64,000 bases of DNA. Origin: Flavobacterium flavigenum. Its GTDB lineage: Bacteria; Bacteroidota; Bacteroidia; Flavobacteriales; Flavobacteriaceae. Below are positions 45,094 to 54,449 of this stretch, piece after piece; within the stretch, counting starts at the first letter, position 1, and each line of letters starts with the position of its first letter. The translations under genes and the position numbers were made by a program. The DNA is taken from NCBI RefSeq assembly GCF_027111255.2, contig NZ_CP114285.2, positions 2,170,001 through 2,234,000 of the forward strand, read 5' to 3'. The notes beneath the pieces are model-generated. The model searched no databases and had not been told where the DNA came from. It saw nothing but the letters and a program-made list of their open reading frames with translations.

Positions 45094-45840
45094 TTAGTCA
45101 ACTTTAATAAATATTTTTAGTAGTCTAATAAATACCCTTCTGTTTGTGCCATAATATTTTAAAAAATGTAAAAAAAAGTCTAAGAATTGTGTTTTTAATC
45201 TCTCCTTATGAGAAGTATATTTTGTATCTCCTTTACTTGTTAATCCTTCTAAATCATAAATCGCAAAAGGAGTGCTTAAATGAATAAATTTAGTTTTTCT
45301 TTTAAAAAGAGAAAAATGCATTTTCCAGTCAGAAATATATTTTAATTTTTCATCAAAAAAATTATCGCAAAAAAGAGATGCATGATAAATTATAGCTTGT
45401 TGGCATATTGTGTTGGTAAAAGCAAATTTTTCATTGATATTCTCCGGATAATCTGCCCTATTTTTGATTATGCCATTTTGTGATAAAAATATAGGAGCAT
45501 AATATAATCCTTTCTGCTTTAAATTCAACACAACCTTATTAAGAGTTTCTGTATCATCCAGTAAAACATCTCCACTATTTAAAAACAATATATATTCTCC
45601 AGATGAAGCTCTTATACCTTTATTCATCGCTTGATAAATACCTTTATCTTTCTCACTAACCCAATAATTTATTTTGCTTTGATGAACTTCAATAATTTCT
45701 TTACTACCATCTTCACTTCCACCATCAATGACAACAAATTCAAATTCTCGATAAGACTGATTAACAACACTTTCTATTGTTTTTTTTAATCCAATCAAAT
45801 TGTTGTAATTTATAGTAACTATTGAGAGTTTAAATGTCAT
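45094..45840 (-). CDS. Glycosyltransferase family 2 (WcaA/PglI-like)
   Basis: 248 residues: LSIVTINYNNLIGLKKTIES, FVVIDGGSEDGSKEII, WVSEKDKGIYQAMNKGI and LFLNSGDVLLDD. These are the hallmarks of a short GT2 subgroup in O-antigen loci (GIYDAMNKG type). Specificity unknown. Confidence 0.9.
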   Translation of the reverse strand: MTFKLSIVTINYNNLIGLKKTIESVVNQSYREFEFVVIDGGSEDGSKEIIEVHQSKINYWVSEKDKGIYQAMNKGIRASSGEYILFLNSGDVLLDDTETLNKVVLNLKQKGLYYAPIFLSQNGIIKNRADYPENINEKFAFTNTICQQAIIYHASLFCDNFFDEKLKYISDWKMHFSLFKRKTKFIHLSTPFAIYDLEGLTSKGDTKYTSHKERLKTQFLDFFLHFLKYYGTNRRVFIRLLKIFIKVD

Positions 45841-45871
45841 ACGAAATATATTTACTTATAAGGTTTAAAAA

Positions 45872-46894
45872 TTAAAAAAGATACTCGTTAGCTTCTGCTT
45901 TAGACAATCCTTTCCAAATAATAAAATAACGCATTATCTTCTTATTTAAAATAACTTTTGCAAATAATCTGTTTTTTATAAAATACAAAAGCTCCGAATT
46001 ATTTGGTTTGCCTTTAAGGATAACTTCATCTATTTCTTCTTGAGTAACAATTTTGTTACTTTCAGCATGCATCCAGTCCTCAAGAATATTCCCCATATGA
46101 TAGGCATAATTTTCTGCTGTTGATAAACGCCAAAAACCTTTTTTTATGACTGGTACATCTAAAATTTGATTTTCACTATTGCCTCCAAGTTTATAATTTG
46201 AATATTTAATTTTTACACTTTCAAAAATATCACCTCTGTACGTTGCCGCAAAATGTCCGGCCCCGATAACTGCTTTTTGATTTTTGCTTACAATTGTTAA
46301 ATACTTTTGCAATTGAATTTTGTTATAGAAATCCGGGTTACCAACACTTTCTGCAAACATCTTTAATCCTTTATGATTGCTGACATTTGAGAACAGGAGT
46401 TTTTTTGAAAAAAACATATCCCAATAAATATTGGCTGTATAAGTTCTTAGGGAGCGCGACGAGGGTGTGGGACAAACAGCACCGGCTCTAGGAAAGTTTT
46501 CAAAGATAGCATAAGTCGATTTTTGCCAGCCATTTAAAAACATAACATCTGAATCTGCAATTGTAACAAGAGGGAAATTATGTCCAATAATACCTTTTAA
46601 AACTGCATTTAGTTTACCAATGTTTGTAGTAGTGATAACTTCATGAATTTGCTTATTTAAAAATAACTCATTTAAATAATTCGTGACTTCCTCAGAACTT
46701 CCATTATTTACAATTGTTATAAAAGTTTTATTATGAGATGTTTTAGATAAAGAAGTGAGACATAATTTTAAAATAGCAAAACTATCCTTAAAATACCCGT
46801 TATAGTCTGGAATATAAACTGGAATGATTACCTGATGGAAATAATCAGATTGTAATTGCTTTTTGTCCTTATGTGGATTATACCCTATTCGCAT
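45872..46894 (-). CDS. Glycosyltransferase family 2-like protein
   Basis: 340 residues. IIPVYIPDYNGYFKDSFAIL is a GT-A beta strand and loop, ITIVNNGSSEEV and TIADSDVMFLNGW (metal-site DSD) follow, then VCPTPSSRSLRTY. It is more divergent than its neighbours. Overlaps the stop of the upstream GT4 gene by 17 nt. Confidence 0.8.
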   Translation of the reverse strand: MRIGYNPHKDKKQLQSDYFHQVIIPVYIPDYNGYFKDSFAILKLCLTSLSKTSHNKTFITIVNNGSSEEVTNYLNELFLNKQIHEVITTTNIGKLNAVLKGIIGHNFPLVTIADSDVMFLNGWQKSTYAIFENFPRAGAVCPTPSSRSLRTYTANIYWDMFFSKKLLFSNVSNHKGLKMFAESVGNPDFYNKIQLQKYLTIVSKNQKAVIGAGHFAATYRGDIFESVKIKYSNYKLGGNSENQILDVPVIKKGFWRLSTAENYAYHMGNILEDWMHAESNKIVTQEEIDEVILKGKPNNSELLYFIKNRLFAKVILNKKIMRYFIIWKGLSKAEANEYLF

Positions 46895-48050
46895 TGAATA
46901 ATTTATTTATTGCATGTTGATATTTTAGAGCAATTATATCTTTTGAATATTCTTGCAAATATCTATTTCTGATTTTATTTGATATATCAAATGTTTCTTG
47001 ATTATTTAATTTTTTGATTTTTAGCATTTGTTGAGATAAACTCTTTACAGAATTATCGAACCATAAAACTGAAATACCATTTAATCTTTCAGGCATGGCT
47101 CCAACTTTTGTTGATATCAATAACCTTCCAGCAGCCATTGACTCAATTCCTGTTAATGGTCCAGATTCTTCTGTCGATGAAATAATAACACAATCGACCT
47201 TTGCGAAATATTCCTGAAGATTATTATTAGGAATAAACCCTGAAAAAATAATTGAACTATCTTTATTTGCAATTGCAATCAAATTATTCAACTCAGCACC
47301 TTCACCAACAATATACAGAATATCTCCTGTAGATTTTACATTTAAAAAAGATTGTATAACATTTTCAATATTTTTTTCCTTCTCTAATCTTCCTATAACT
47401 AAAAAATAATTAACTTTTGAATCCATTAAAGAAATCTTCAACAGTTTATCTTCATTAAAAGCACATTGGTCAATAATTGTGTAATTATGCTTGTCTATTT
47501 CTAATTTGTTTGCGTTATTTTCTGAATGATGAATAAATAAATCTACATGATTTAAAAAACTAAAATTTTGATCCTTTTGTATCGTTCCTGTAGTTCTAAA
47601 AACAAGCTTTTTGTTTAACTTTTTACTTTTTTCTATAATATATTTTACATAGTTAGATGATAATTGAGCATTGATAAAAATTAAATCATAATCCTCAATT
47701 ATTTCAGTTAGTATGCACTTGATTTTTTTATCATAATCAAAATATTTTTTAGCCCACAAATTATTAACATAATAGCTTTGATTTTCCTTTTTTTTATTCT
47801 TTAAATAACTTATAAATGCTAAAACCCTGAGTGATTTAAATTTTTTATAAACTAAATCTTTTAAAGAAAATACTTTTTGGTTTTTATTAAATTCAAAAAC
47901 TTGAGATTTTGGGGTTAACTTACCTGTTGTACAAATTGATACGTCATTATTTTGGCATAAGACGGAAGCAATGAAACCACTTTCGAGTTCTCTTCCTCCA
48001 AAGTCCCCAATCGGACCAATAAGTAAGATTCTTTTCTTAAACTCTTCCAT
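46878..48050 (-). CDS. Glycosyltransferase family 4
   Basis: 390 residues. LLIGPIGDFGGRELESGFIA at the N-terminus, FVIGRLEKEKNIENVI-like segment (FLVIGRLEKEKN), LYIVGEGAELNNL, and ISSTEESGPLTGIESMAAGR at the donor site. Very AT-rich and Lys/Asn-rich, like the surrounding 44-50 kb region. The 137-nt gap upstream may hold a gene remnant. Confidence 0.87.
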   Translation of the reverse strand: MEEFKKRILLIGPIGDFGGRELESGFIASVLCQNNDVSICTTGKLTPKSQVFEFNKNQKVFSLKDLVYKKFKSLRVLAFISYLKNKKKENQSYYVNNLWAKKYFDYDKKIKCILTEIIEDYDLIFINAQLSSNYVKYIIEKSKKLNKKLVFRTTGTIQKDQNFSFLNHVDLFIHHSENNANKLEIDKHNYTIIDQCAFNEDKLLKISLMDSKVNYFLVIGRLEKEKNIENVIQSFLNVKSTGDILYIVGEGAELNNLIAIANKDSSIIFSGFIPNNNLQEYFAKVDCVIISSTEESGPLTGIESMAAGRLLISTKVGAMPERLNGISVLWFDNSVKSLSQQMLKIKKLNNQETFDISNKIRNRYLQEYSKDIIALKYQHAINKLFNANRV

Positions 48051-48052
48051 TA

Positions 48053-48178
48053 TTATTTCAATATTCTATTATTAAGATCCCTGAACATTAAAATTCCCAT
48101 TTTTGCTTTATATCCATAAAAAAAAGTATAAAACAGGACAGTAAAAATTCTGTGTTTTTCTTCTTTTAGATTTTCTAT
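48053..48178 (-). pseudogene. Possible C-terminal remnant of a lost gene
   Basis: The 137-nt gap between two transferase genes contains, on the minus strand, 41 open codons ending in TAA (48053-48055). They read ENLKEEKHRIF ... GYKAKMGILMFRDL ... but lack a start codon and follow an in-frame stop. The residue pattern (Phe/Tyr/Lys-rich, with FFYGYKAKMG) resembles the basic C-termini of GT2 transferases. It may be the tail of a deleted transferase, or chance. Confidence 0.3.
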
Positions 48179-48187
48179 CCTTTAAAA

Positions 48188-49171
48188 TTATCTGGCTCTA
48201 TAATCATAACATTTCAGATTCATTAAATTATCTCCAACCTTAAAAAAAATTAAAAAAAACAATCCTAATTTTAATTTAATAATATGCTTAAATTTAATGT
48301 AACAATTATATTGAAATATATTTTTATAATAAATAAGGTACCTTAATCTTTTGAAAAAGTTTTTTTCTTCTAAAATAACTATAAACATTTGTCTCGTAAT
48401 CCTGAAAATTAAATATCTCAAAAGTTCTTTTTTCCGTTCAAATTTCATTCTTCTTAGAATTTTAAAAGCTTTAAGGAAATAACGCAATACTGACAATTGT
48501 GCTTTCTTATTGTTAGATAAACTCTCAATACTGTCGTGTCCTCTTCTTACCTTATATAAAAAATCTTCATGAAGTAAATATTTAGGTGAGTATGTGAGCA
48601 TTCTAAAATGAAAGTCAGCTTCCTGACCTCTGAACAATTTTAAATCAAACAATTCTTTACCCTTTAAAAATTGTTTTTTCCATAGAGGAGATTGTGTTAT
48701 AAAAACATGGCTATCTAAAAAATAAGAATATATTGTATGATGACTTGGTTTTAAGTTAATATAATTTTTTACGGTACTTAAATTATCTTGAAAATATTCC
48801 CATTGACAAGCACAAAAATCAAGATTAGGATTAGTTTGCATTATATCTACTTGTTTATCTAAGAAATTACAATACATAATATCATCACTATCAAACCATT
48901 TTATATATGCTCCTTTGCTGAGCTCGAATCCGTAATTGCGGCAACTATTTCCTCCTTTTGGGAGATTAACAGGCCGTTGATAATAACGAAAGCGTTTATC
49001 CTTGTGCAGATAACCGTTTACGGTTTCTTCCGTATTGTCATCTGAACCATCATCTACAATTATACATTCCCAATTTTCGTAAGTCTGATTTACAATACTA
49101 TCCAGTGTTTCACCTAATAAATGACCACGATTGTAGGTGGGAATAATAATAGTTACTAATTGACTATTCAT
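48188..49171 (-). CDS. Glycosyltransferase family 2
   Basis: 327 residues: VTIIIPTYNRGHLLGETLDS, CIIVDDGSDDNTEE, AYIKWFDSDDIMYCNFLD, FRGQEADFHFRMLT. Canonical GT2 GT-A fold with a basic, aromatic C-terminal membrane-associating tail. Start overlaps the stop of the upstream GT4 gene by 4 nt. Confidence 0.9.
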   Translation of the reverse strand: MNSQLVTIIIPTYNRGHLLGETLDSIVNQTYENWECIIVDDGSDDNTEETVNGYLHKDKRFRYYQRPVNLPKGGNSCRNYGFELSKGAYIKWFDSDDIMYCNFLDKQVDIMQTNPNLDFCACQWEYFQDNLSTVKNYINLKPSHHTIYSYFLDSHVFITQSPLWKKQFLKGKELFDLKLFRGQEADFHFRMLTYSPKYLLHEDFLYKVRRGHDSIESLSNNKKAQLSVLRYFLKAFKILRRMKFERKKELLRYLIFRITRQMFIVILEEKNFFKRLRYLIYYKNIFQYNCYIKFKHIIKLKLGLFFLIFFKVGDNLMNLKCYDYRAR

Positions 49172-50361
49172 ATCGTTTTATATATACTAATTAATTTCTG
49201 TACAAGTGCTATTCTGTTATAATTGAGTATAATATTTTTACTGGCATTTAAGCCATACATATCCCACCTGTCCCTATTATCAAACATTTTTTTTAAACAT
49301 TTTTCTATATCTTTTTCTGTTATATCACACAAAAAACCGGTAAAGTCATTAATCACTAAATCCTTAACAGCCCCTACGTTAGTTGCTATGACTGGAAGTG
49401 AATAAGATTGGGCTTCTAAAATAACGGTAGGAATAGCCTCGTTTCTGCTCGTAAGAAGAAATAAATCTGCTTCACGCATTTTACTTTTTACATATTCTGA
49501 ATTTTGAGACAAATGAAATGTCACAATTTTATCAAGTTTTAAATCATTACATAGATTTTTAAGCTTTTCTTCGAGAATACCGCCTCCTATTATATCATAA
49601 TGAAAACATATTTCTGAATTTTTTTTATGAAAATTTGAAATCGAATTCAAAGCTAAATCGTAGCCTTTTTCATCAACTAATCTTCCAACTGACAAAATAT
49701 TTATCTGTCTATCCCTGTTATTTCTTTTTCCTACTCCGCTTATTACCTCAACACCATTATTAAGTTCTTTAATTTTTTCCTGCTTAAAACCAAAAGAGAG
49801 CAGCATTTTAGTATTATAATTAGAAATTGAAATAACTGAATCTGCATATTTCAATAAATCTTTATAAAAGTTTCTTTTTTGTATACCTAACCGGATATCG
49901 TATCCGTGAAAAGTACATATCAATTTTATTGGTAATTGAATTTTTTTTAGAAATACGGCCTTGTTACCCACCGGTCCAAAATGACAGTGAACAATATCTA
50001 TTTTTGTTTTTAAAATATAATGTAATATAAAAATAGAACTAAACGTGTATTTTTTTTCTTTTATTAGAAGTCTGATAAAATTAGTGTAATATTTGAAATT
50101 TTCAGTAAATAAGCTATCTGCTAAAATTCTTAATGCATATTTTATTTTTCTAATTTTGGTCTTCGGTAATATATCCGAAAAATCCAAAGTTTTATTTAAT
50201 AAATCGTATTCTTCAAATCCTTCGATTGCTTGGTTATGCTTGTTTTTTAAAGTGCAGAAAATTTGCACTTCTATTCCTTCTTTTATCAGATCAACGATTT
50301 GATTTCTAATAAAAGTTTCTGAAACGACCGGGAAAGAATTTACCCAAAATAAAACTCTCAT
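49168..50361 (-). CDS. Glycosyltransferase family 4
   Basis: 397 residues. FWVNSFPVVSETFIRNQI is the SETFI-type N-terminus of exopolysaccharide GT4 enzymes; HCHFGPVGNKA, CTFHGYDIRL, LNNGVEVISG, LSVGRLVDEKGYDLAL and TSRNEAIPTVILEAQSYS follow. A colanic-acid WcaL-type enzyme is the closest kind I recognise. Confidence 0.9.
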   Translation of the reverse strand: MRVLFWVNSFPVVSETFIRNQIVDLIKEGIEVQIFCTLKNKHNQAIEGFEEYDLLNKTLDFSDILPKTKIRKIKYALRILADSLFTENFKYYTNFIRLLIKEKKYTFSSIFILHYILKTKIDIVHCHFGPVGNKAVFLKKIQLPIKLICTFHGYDIRLGIQKRNFYKDLLKYADSVISISNYNTKMLLSFGFKQEKIKELNNGVEVISGVGKRNNRDRQINILSVGRLVDEKGYDLALNSISNFHKKNSEICFHYDIIGGGILEEKLKNLCNDLKLDKIVTFHLSQNSEYVKSKMREADLFLLTSRNEAIPTVILEAQSYSLPVIATNVGAVKDLVINDFTGFLCDITEKDIEKCLKKMFDNRDRWDMYGLNASKNIILNYNRIALVQKLISIYKTI

Positions 50362-50369
50362 TTAAATTA

Positions 50370-51308
50370 TTATTTCTTTTCAAAAACAAATATTACGTTT
50401 TCACCAATAAAATTCTTTTGATTATACATTTTGTACAATCTTAGTTTCGTAACTAAAAAATCTGTCCATTTTTTTACCTGATTTAATTTTTCAGGATTGA
50501 TAGCAATTTTATTTTTTGGATATAAAACATTCAAAACTTTTTTTAATAATGCTGCTTTGACATACTGTTTTTTGCTAATTACATCAGGAATAGAAATGAC
50601 TTTAAAATCGACTATTTTCAAATCAAAGACAGTAATTATTTTTTGAAGAGACGTTAAATTCCATCTCGTGATATGGTGGGGAGGGACATTAAGTACATGG
50701 TTATGATTACTTGTTAAGACAGAGTCATTACAAGGTACCGCCAATATAAGCTTACCTTTAGGATTCATTTTACTTATTGAAGCTTTTAAGAACTCATGCG
50801 GATCCTGAACATGTTCCAAAACATGAAATGAGCATACAATATCAAATTTTTCTTCATTTTCAGCGGCATAATTTTCAATACTTTGCTTCACTAATTTAAT
50901 TTGATTTTCAGCTGCTTTTTTAATTGCTTCATCATTAAATTCTAAACCAACATAATTATCAACACTAATTTTCTGAGCAAAAAAACCTGAACCTGATCCG
51001 ATTTCTAAAACTGAGTCTTTTTTACTTATAAATTGTGCTGCTATGTCAAATTCTTTTCTGCCACTGCTATAGTAGATTTTCCTTTTTAATTGTAATTCTT
51101 CGTAAAAAGAGGCTTCACCCGCGAATTTCGGATCAAAAAAATCTAAATTGCAATTTTTGCAATGATATAGTTTTATTTCATTTTCATTTTTAAGCTCTTT
51201 AGAAATATCAATATTTAATGTATCGTAATAAATATTTTTTAATAATTCAGATTTAATCCTTTCCGAAACTTTAACTTTTTCAGATCGGCATAAAATACAT
51301 TTTTTCAT
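50370..51308 (-). CDS. SAM-dependent methyltransferase with N-terminal zinc finger
   Basis: 312 residues. The N-terminal CILCRSEK and LYHCKNCNLDFFDP form a CxxC/CxxC zinc ribbon. The class I methyltransferase core (about 90-240) has SVLEIGSGSGFFA, FDIVCSFHVLEHV and GKLILAVPCNDS. Such genes methylate sugars of surface glycans. It lies 9 nt downstream of the Wzt-type ATPase gene that has a glycan-recognition domain, which fits a chain-ending methyl group read by the exporter. Confidence 0.87.
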   Translation of the reverse strand: MKKCILCRSEKVKVSERIKSELLKNIYYDTLNIDISKELKNENEIKLYHCKNCNLDFFDPKFAGEASFYEELQLKRKIYYSSGRKEFDIAAQFISKKDSVLEIGSGSGFFAQKISVDNYVGLEFNDEAIKKAAENQIKLVKQSIENYAAENEEKFDIVCSFHVLEHVQDPHEFLKASISKMNPKGKLILAVPCNDSVLTSNHNHVLNVPPHHITRWNLTSLQKIITVFDLKIVDFKVISIPDVISKKQYVKAALLKKVLNVLYPKNKIAINPEKLNQVKKWTDFLVTKLRLYKMYNQKNFIGENVIFVFEKK

Positions 51309-51320
51309 TTTAAATAAGCT

Positions 51321-52547
51321 TTAATAAATCCATTCTGTTTTAGCAAAAGCAGAGCCCCAGTTTTTTTTAGGTACTATTACATCATCATTATTCCAAAAAA
51401 CATTAAACAAAACAACATCTTCTATAATATCTAAATCATAAGCTCCATTGCTTAAATATAGTGAAAGAGAATATTGTCCTGGAGCGAGAGGTAATTTTTC
51501 AATACTCACCTCTATTTTATTTTGACCGTTGTCAATTTTGAGGCTTTCACCATACTGGTGCATATTGGCTGCCATAACTGCATTTCCTCTATCATTTTTA
51601 ATTAAATATCCCAATGAAGCATATTCTAATCCCTTATTGTCAAAATGAACTGAAAATTTGAAAATCTCTCCAGAGAGAATTTCTGATTTCTCAGGAATTA
51701 TAATATCTGTAATTATTTTTGCCCTTTTTTTTTCAATTACTGAGTCAGAAATAGCATTAGATTTAAAATACTCCTCTATTACATGATCAGTACTTGCAAT
51801 AAGTTGAACTCTGCCATTATTCAACAAAATTGTTTTAGGACACAATGCTTTAATAGCTGCTAAATCATGGCTCACAAATAAAACTGTTCTCCCTTCACCT
51901 TTTGAAATGTCCTGCATTTTACCAATGGCTTTTTTCTGAAATTCCGCATCACCAACAGCTAAAACCTCATCGACTACCAGAATTTCAGGTTCTAAAAACG
52001 CAGCAACTGCAAATGCAAGGCGAACAGTCATTCCTGAGCTGTATCTTTTTACAGGAGTATCAATATAGCGTTGACATCCTGAAAACTCAATAATTTCATC
52101 AAGTTTGGAAGTAATTTCTTTTTTAGTCATTCCTAAAATGGCTCCGTTTAAGAAGATGTTTTCACGCCCCGTCATTTCAACATTAAATCCTGTGCCAACT
52201 TCTAAAAGTGAAGCGATACGGCCACGAGATTTGATACTTCCAGTAGTGGGAGCTGTAACCTTAGATAAAATTTTTAAGAGTGTCGACTTTCCTGCTCCGT
52301 TTTTACCGATAATTCCGAGAACTTCACCTCGTTCTACTTCAAAATTTATATCCTGTAATGCCCACACATAATCTGAAGTACCTTTTGTAGACCGGTCATT
52401 GGTATCACCTATTTTCAAATATGGATTTTCTTTACCCCGTATTTGATGCCACCAACGATTCAGGTCATGACTCAAAGTCCCTGTACCAACCTGTCCTAAA
52501 CGATATTGTTTAGATATGTTTTCGGCTTTTAATATAATGTCTTTCAT
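51321..52547 (-). CDS. wzt: Polysaccharide ABC exporter ATPase with C-terminal glycan-binding domain
   Basis: 408 residues. The ATPase domain (about 1-250) has Walker A GKNGAGKSTLLKIL, signature RYSSGMTVRLAFAVA, Walker B EILVVDEVLAVGD and the switch His in FVSHDLAA. The domain after ~270 is the Wzt C-terminal beta-sandwich (FKFSVHFDNKGLEYASLGYL ... PGQYSLSLYLSNG). In E. coli O9a that domain recognises the capped chain end. Pairs with the permease at 53485. Confidence 0.92.
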   Translation of the reverse strand: MKDIILKAENISKQYRLGQVGTGTLSHDLNRWWHQIRGKENPYLKIGDTNDRSTKGTSDYVWALQDINFEVERGEVLGIIGKNGAGKSTLLKILSKVTAPTTGSIKSRGRIASLLEVGTGFNVEMTGRENIFLNGAILGMTKKEITSKLDEIIEFSGCQRYIDTPVKRYSSGMTVRLAFAVAAFLEPEILVVDEVLAVGDAEFQKKAIGKMQDISKGEGRTVLFVSHDLAAIKALCPKTILLNNGRVQLIASTDHVIEEYFKSNAISDSVIEKKRAKIITDIIIPEKSEILSGEIFKFSVHFDNKGLEYASLGYLIKNDRGNAVMAANMHQYGESLKIDNGQNKIEVSIEKLPLAPGQYSLSLYLSNGAYDLDIIEDVVLFNVFWNNDDVIVPKKNWGSAFAKTEWIY

Positions 52548-52586
52548 TTTAAGTTTTAAGTCGTAAATAACATTAAATTTTAATAT

Positions 52587-53429
52587 CTATTTTTTAATTT
52601 TCTGATATAAATTCCGCAAAAAAATATTTTGTTTAATCATTTTCTTTAATGAATATAACATTCCGCCTTTATCAATTAATCTAAAAGTCCTGAGGGCCTG
52701 ATTGTCTTGTTTTGATTCAAATTCTTCATCAGTAACTAATGCATCATTATTTAACTCATAATATCGAACCAAAACCGATAAAATGCTTTGATCGTGCCTA
52801 TGCTCTGAAAATCCTTCTATTTGCATTTTTTTTTCGATTTCGAATAAATCTGTTACAATCGATGGAAAAAACAGCATTGTCTTTAGCCACTCGTCAATGA
52901 GCTTTAAAGTAGTCTCTGTTTTTTTTAACAGAAAAAAACCGGCAACTAATTTATTTTTTTCAAGCCATTGATCATTGCTGCTAAATAAATTTTGAAAATG
53001 ATCAGCCGCACTTTTTTTAATCCAATATTTCAATTTGGGACTATCATTTAAATTTATATTGTTTTTTGACCATAAATAATCCATATTATCTTTATACTGA
53101 AAAAATATACTGTCATAATTTTCAAGTATCCGAATATATTCTTTCCATTTATTTGATTTAAATAACTTATTACCCGCATCAGAATATATCACGACATCAT
53201 TTTTTTGAGCCCGTTCTAATACTTTTTGAATTATAAATGGTTTCCAAAGCCAATAGCCACCTCCTTTAGCACTTGAAAACAGTGTCGAATTTTTTATGTA
53301 TAATGGTAAATCCTTTTCAGAGAAATGCAAAACTTCATCGAAAATACGAATCTTGCGGGATTCTTTAACAATCCTTTTAACTGAATATTTAAATTTCTTA
53401 TTCCCGTAAGTGACAAAATATATAGTCAT
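52587..53429 (-). CDS. Putative GT-A-like glycosyltransferase of unknown family
   Basis: 280 residues, soluble. IYFVTYGNKKFKYSVKRIV begins a Rossmann-like strand; GGGYWLWKPFIIQKVL and VVIYSDAGNKLF (DAG in place of DxD) look like a nucleotide-sugar site. KKMQIEGFSEHRHDQSILSV and VAGFFLLKKTE are seen in capsular transferases of similar length. I cannot assign a family. It separates wzt from wzm. Confidence 0.6.
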   Translation of the reverse strand: MTIYFVTYGNKKFKYSVKRIVKESRKIRIFDEVLHFSEKDLPLYIKNSTLFSSAKGGGYWLWKPFIIQKVLERAQKNDVVIYSDAGNKLFKSNKWKEYIRILENYDSIFFQYKDNMDYLWSKNNINLNDSPKLKYWIKKSAADHFQNLFSSNDQWLEKNKLVAGFFLLKKTETTLKLIDEWLKTMLFFPSIVTDLFEIEKKMQIEGFSEHRHDQSILSVLVRYYELNNDALVTDEEFESKQDNQALRTFRLIDKGGMLYSLKKMIKQNIFLRNLYQKIKK

Positions 53430-53484
53430 ATTTAAAATTAATCTGGGTCAATTTAAAATGAAACTTCTAAATTATGTGAAGCCA

Positions 53485-54348
53485 TTAAACAGTATCAATA
53501 AAACTTTTTTCCGTTTTATTAAAAATCAAAAGACCAATAAAGAAGAGTACTATGGTAACAGATAGTGTATAAGATAATCCTAAGATTGAAATTTCTCCTT
53601 TATTTAAAAGCATATATCGGGAAGTTTCTATAATATAAGCCAATGGATTGTATTGAACAATCCAGCCGAATTTAGGTAATTTATCTTTTATAAGTGCCAT
53701 TGGATAAACTACCGCAGACAAATACATTAATAATGATATTCCAAAAGTAATCAAATGACTAAAATCACGATATTTAGTAACCATAGATGATATTAACATT
53801 CCTAATCCTAATCCTAAAAGCCCCATTACTGGAATCAGAATTGGAAAGAATAAGATAGAAATATTAAATGTTAGATTATATCCCTGAAAGTAATAAAAAA
53901 TATAAAATAATATAAAGATTAGAAATTGAATTCCGAATTTAACTAAATTAGAAATTACAATTGAAAGAGGTGTAATAATTCTGGGGAAATAGACCTTCCC
54001 AAAAATACCGGCATTTGCTTTAAATGTATCTGACGTACCTGTAAGGCATGAAGTAAAATAATTCCAGACTGTAATTCCTGCTAAATTAAATAAAAATGGA
54101 GGTATTGTACCTGTCTTGATTCCTGCTACATTATTAAATATTATAGTAAAGGTAACCGATGTGAATAGCGGCTGAATCAAATACCACAGTGGACCTAAAA
54201 CTGTTTGTTTATAAACCGTAATTACATCTCTTTTTACAAATAAAAATAACAAATCCCTATATTGCCAAATTTCCTTAAAATTCAGAGAGAAAAAATTATT
54301 TTTGGGCGTTATTTCAAACAGCCAGTCTTTATTATCAGTATTATTCAT
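53485..54348 (-). CDS. wzm: Polysaccharide ABC exporter permease
   Basis: 287 residues, six membrane segments, ABC-2 type. FVKRDVITVYKQTVLGPLWY at the N-terminal amphipathic region, NYFTSCLTGTSDTFKANAG, FPRIITPLSIVIS and the C-terminal YNPLAYIIETSRYMLL fit the Wzm/KpsM group. It moves a lipid-linked glycan across the inner membrane with the ATPase at 51321. First gene after the terminator at 54391-54429. Confidence 0.93.
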   Translation of the reverse strand: MNNTDNKDWLFEITPKNNFFSLNFKEIWQYRDLLFLFVKRDVITVYKQTVLGPLWYLIQPLFTSVTFTIIFNNVAGIKTGTIPPFLFNLAGITVWNYFTSCLTGTSDTFKANAGIFGKVYFPRIITPLSIVISNLVKFGIQFLIFILFYIFYYFQGYNLTFNISILFFPILIPVMGLLGLGLGMLISSMVTKYRDFSHLITFGISLLMYLSAVVYPMALIKDKLPKFGWIVQYNPLAYIIETSRYMLLNKGEISILGLSYTLSVTIVLFFIGLLIFNKTEKSFIDTV

Positions 54349-54390
54349 CTATTAATTAACAGGATTTTACCTGTCTAAAAAAAAGGTTAA

Positions 54391-54429
54391 AAAGGAAAAA
54401 GGCGTTTTTCTCATAAAAAACACCTTTTT
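54391..54429 (-). terminator. Terminator dividing the polysaccharide locus
   Basis: Minus-strand stem AAAAAGGTGTTTTT / AAAAACGCCTTTTT (one wobble) followed by a T-rich tail, 21 nt after the capD-type stop. It separates the precursor-synthesis block from the export/assembly block. A smaller ACAGG/CCTGT hairpin at 54371-54375 lies before the wzm start. Confidence 0.7.
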
Positions 54430-54449
54430 ATTTAATATTAATCAAACTT

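Noticed and set aside
44000..53000. Very AT-rich O-antigen section as an integrated mobile element
   Set aside because: No integrase, transposase, tRNA junction or flanking repeats were seen; low GC is usual for such loci.
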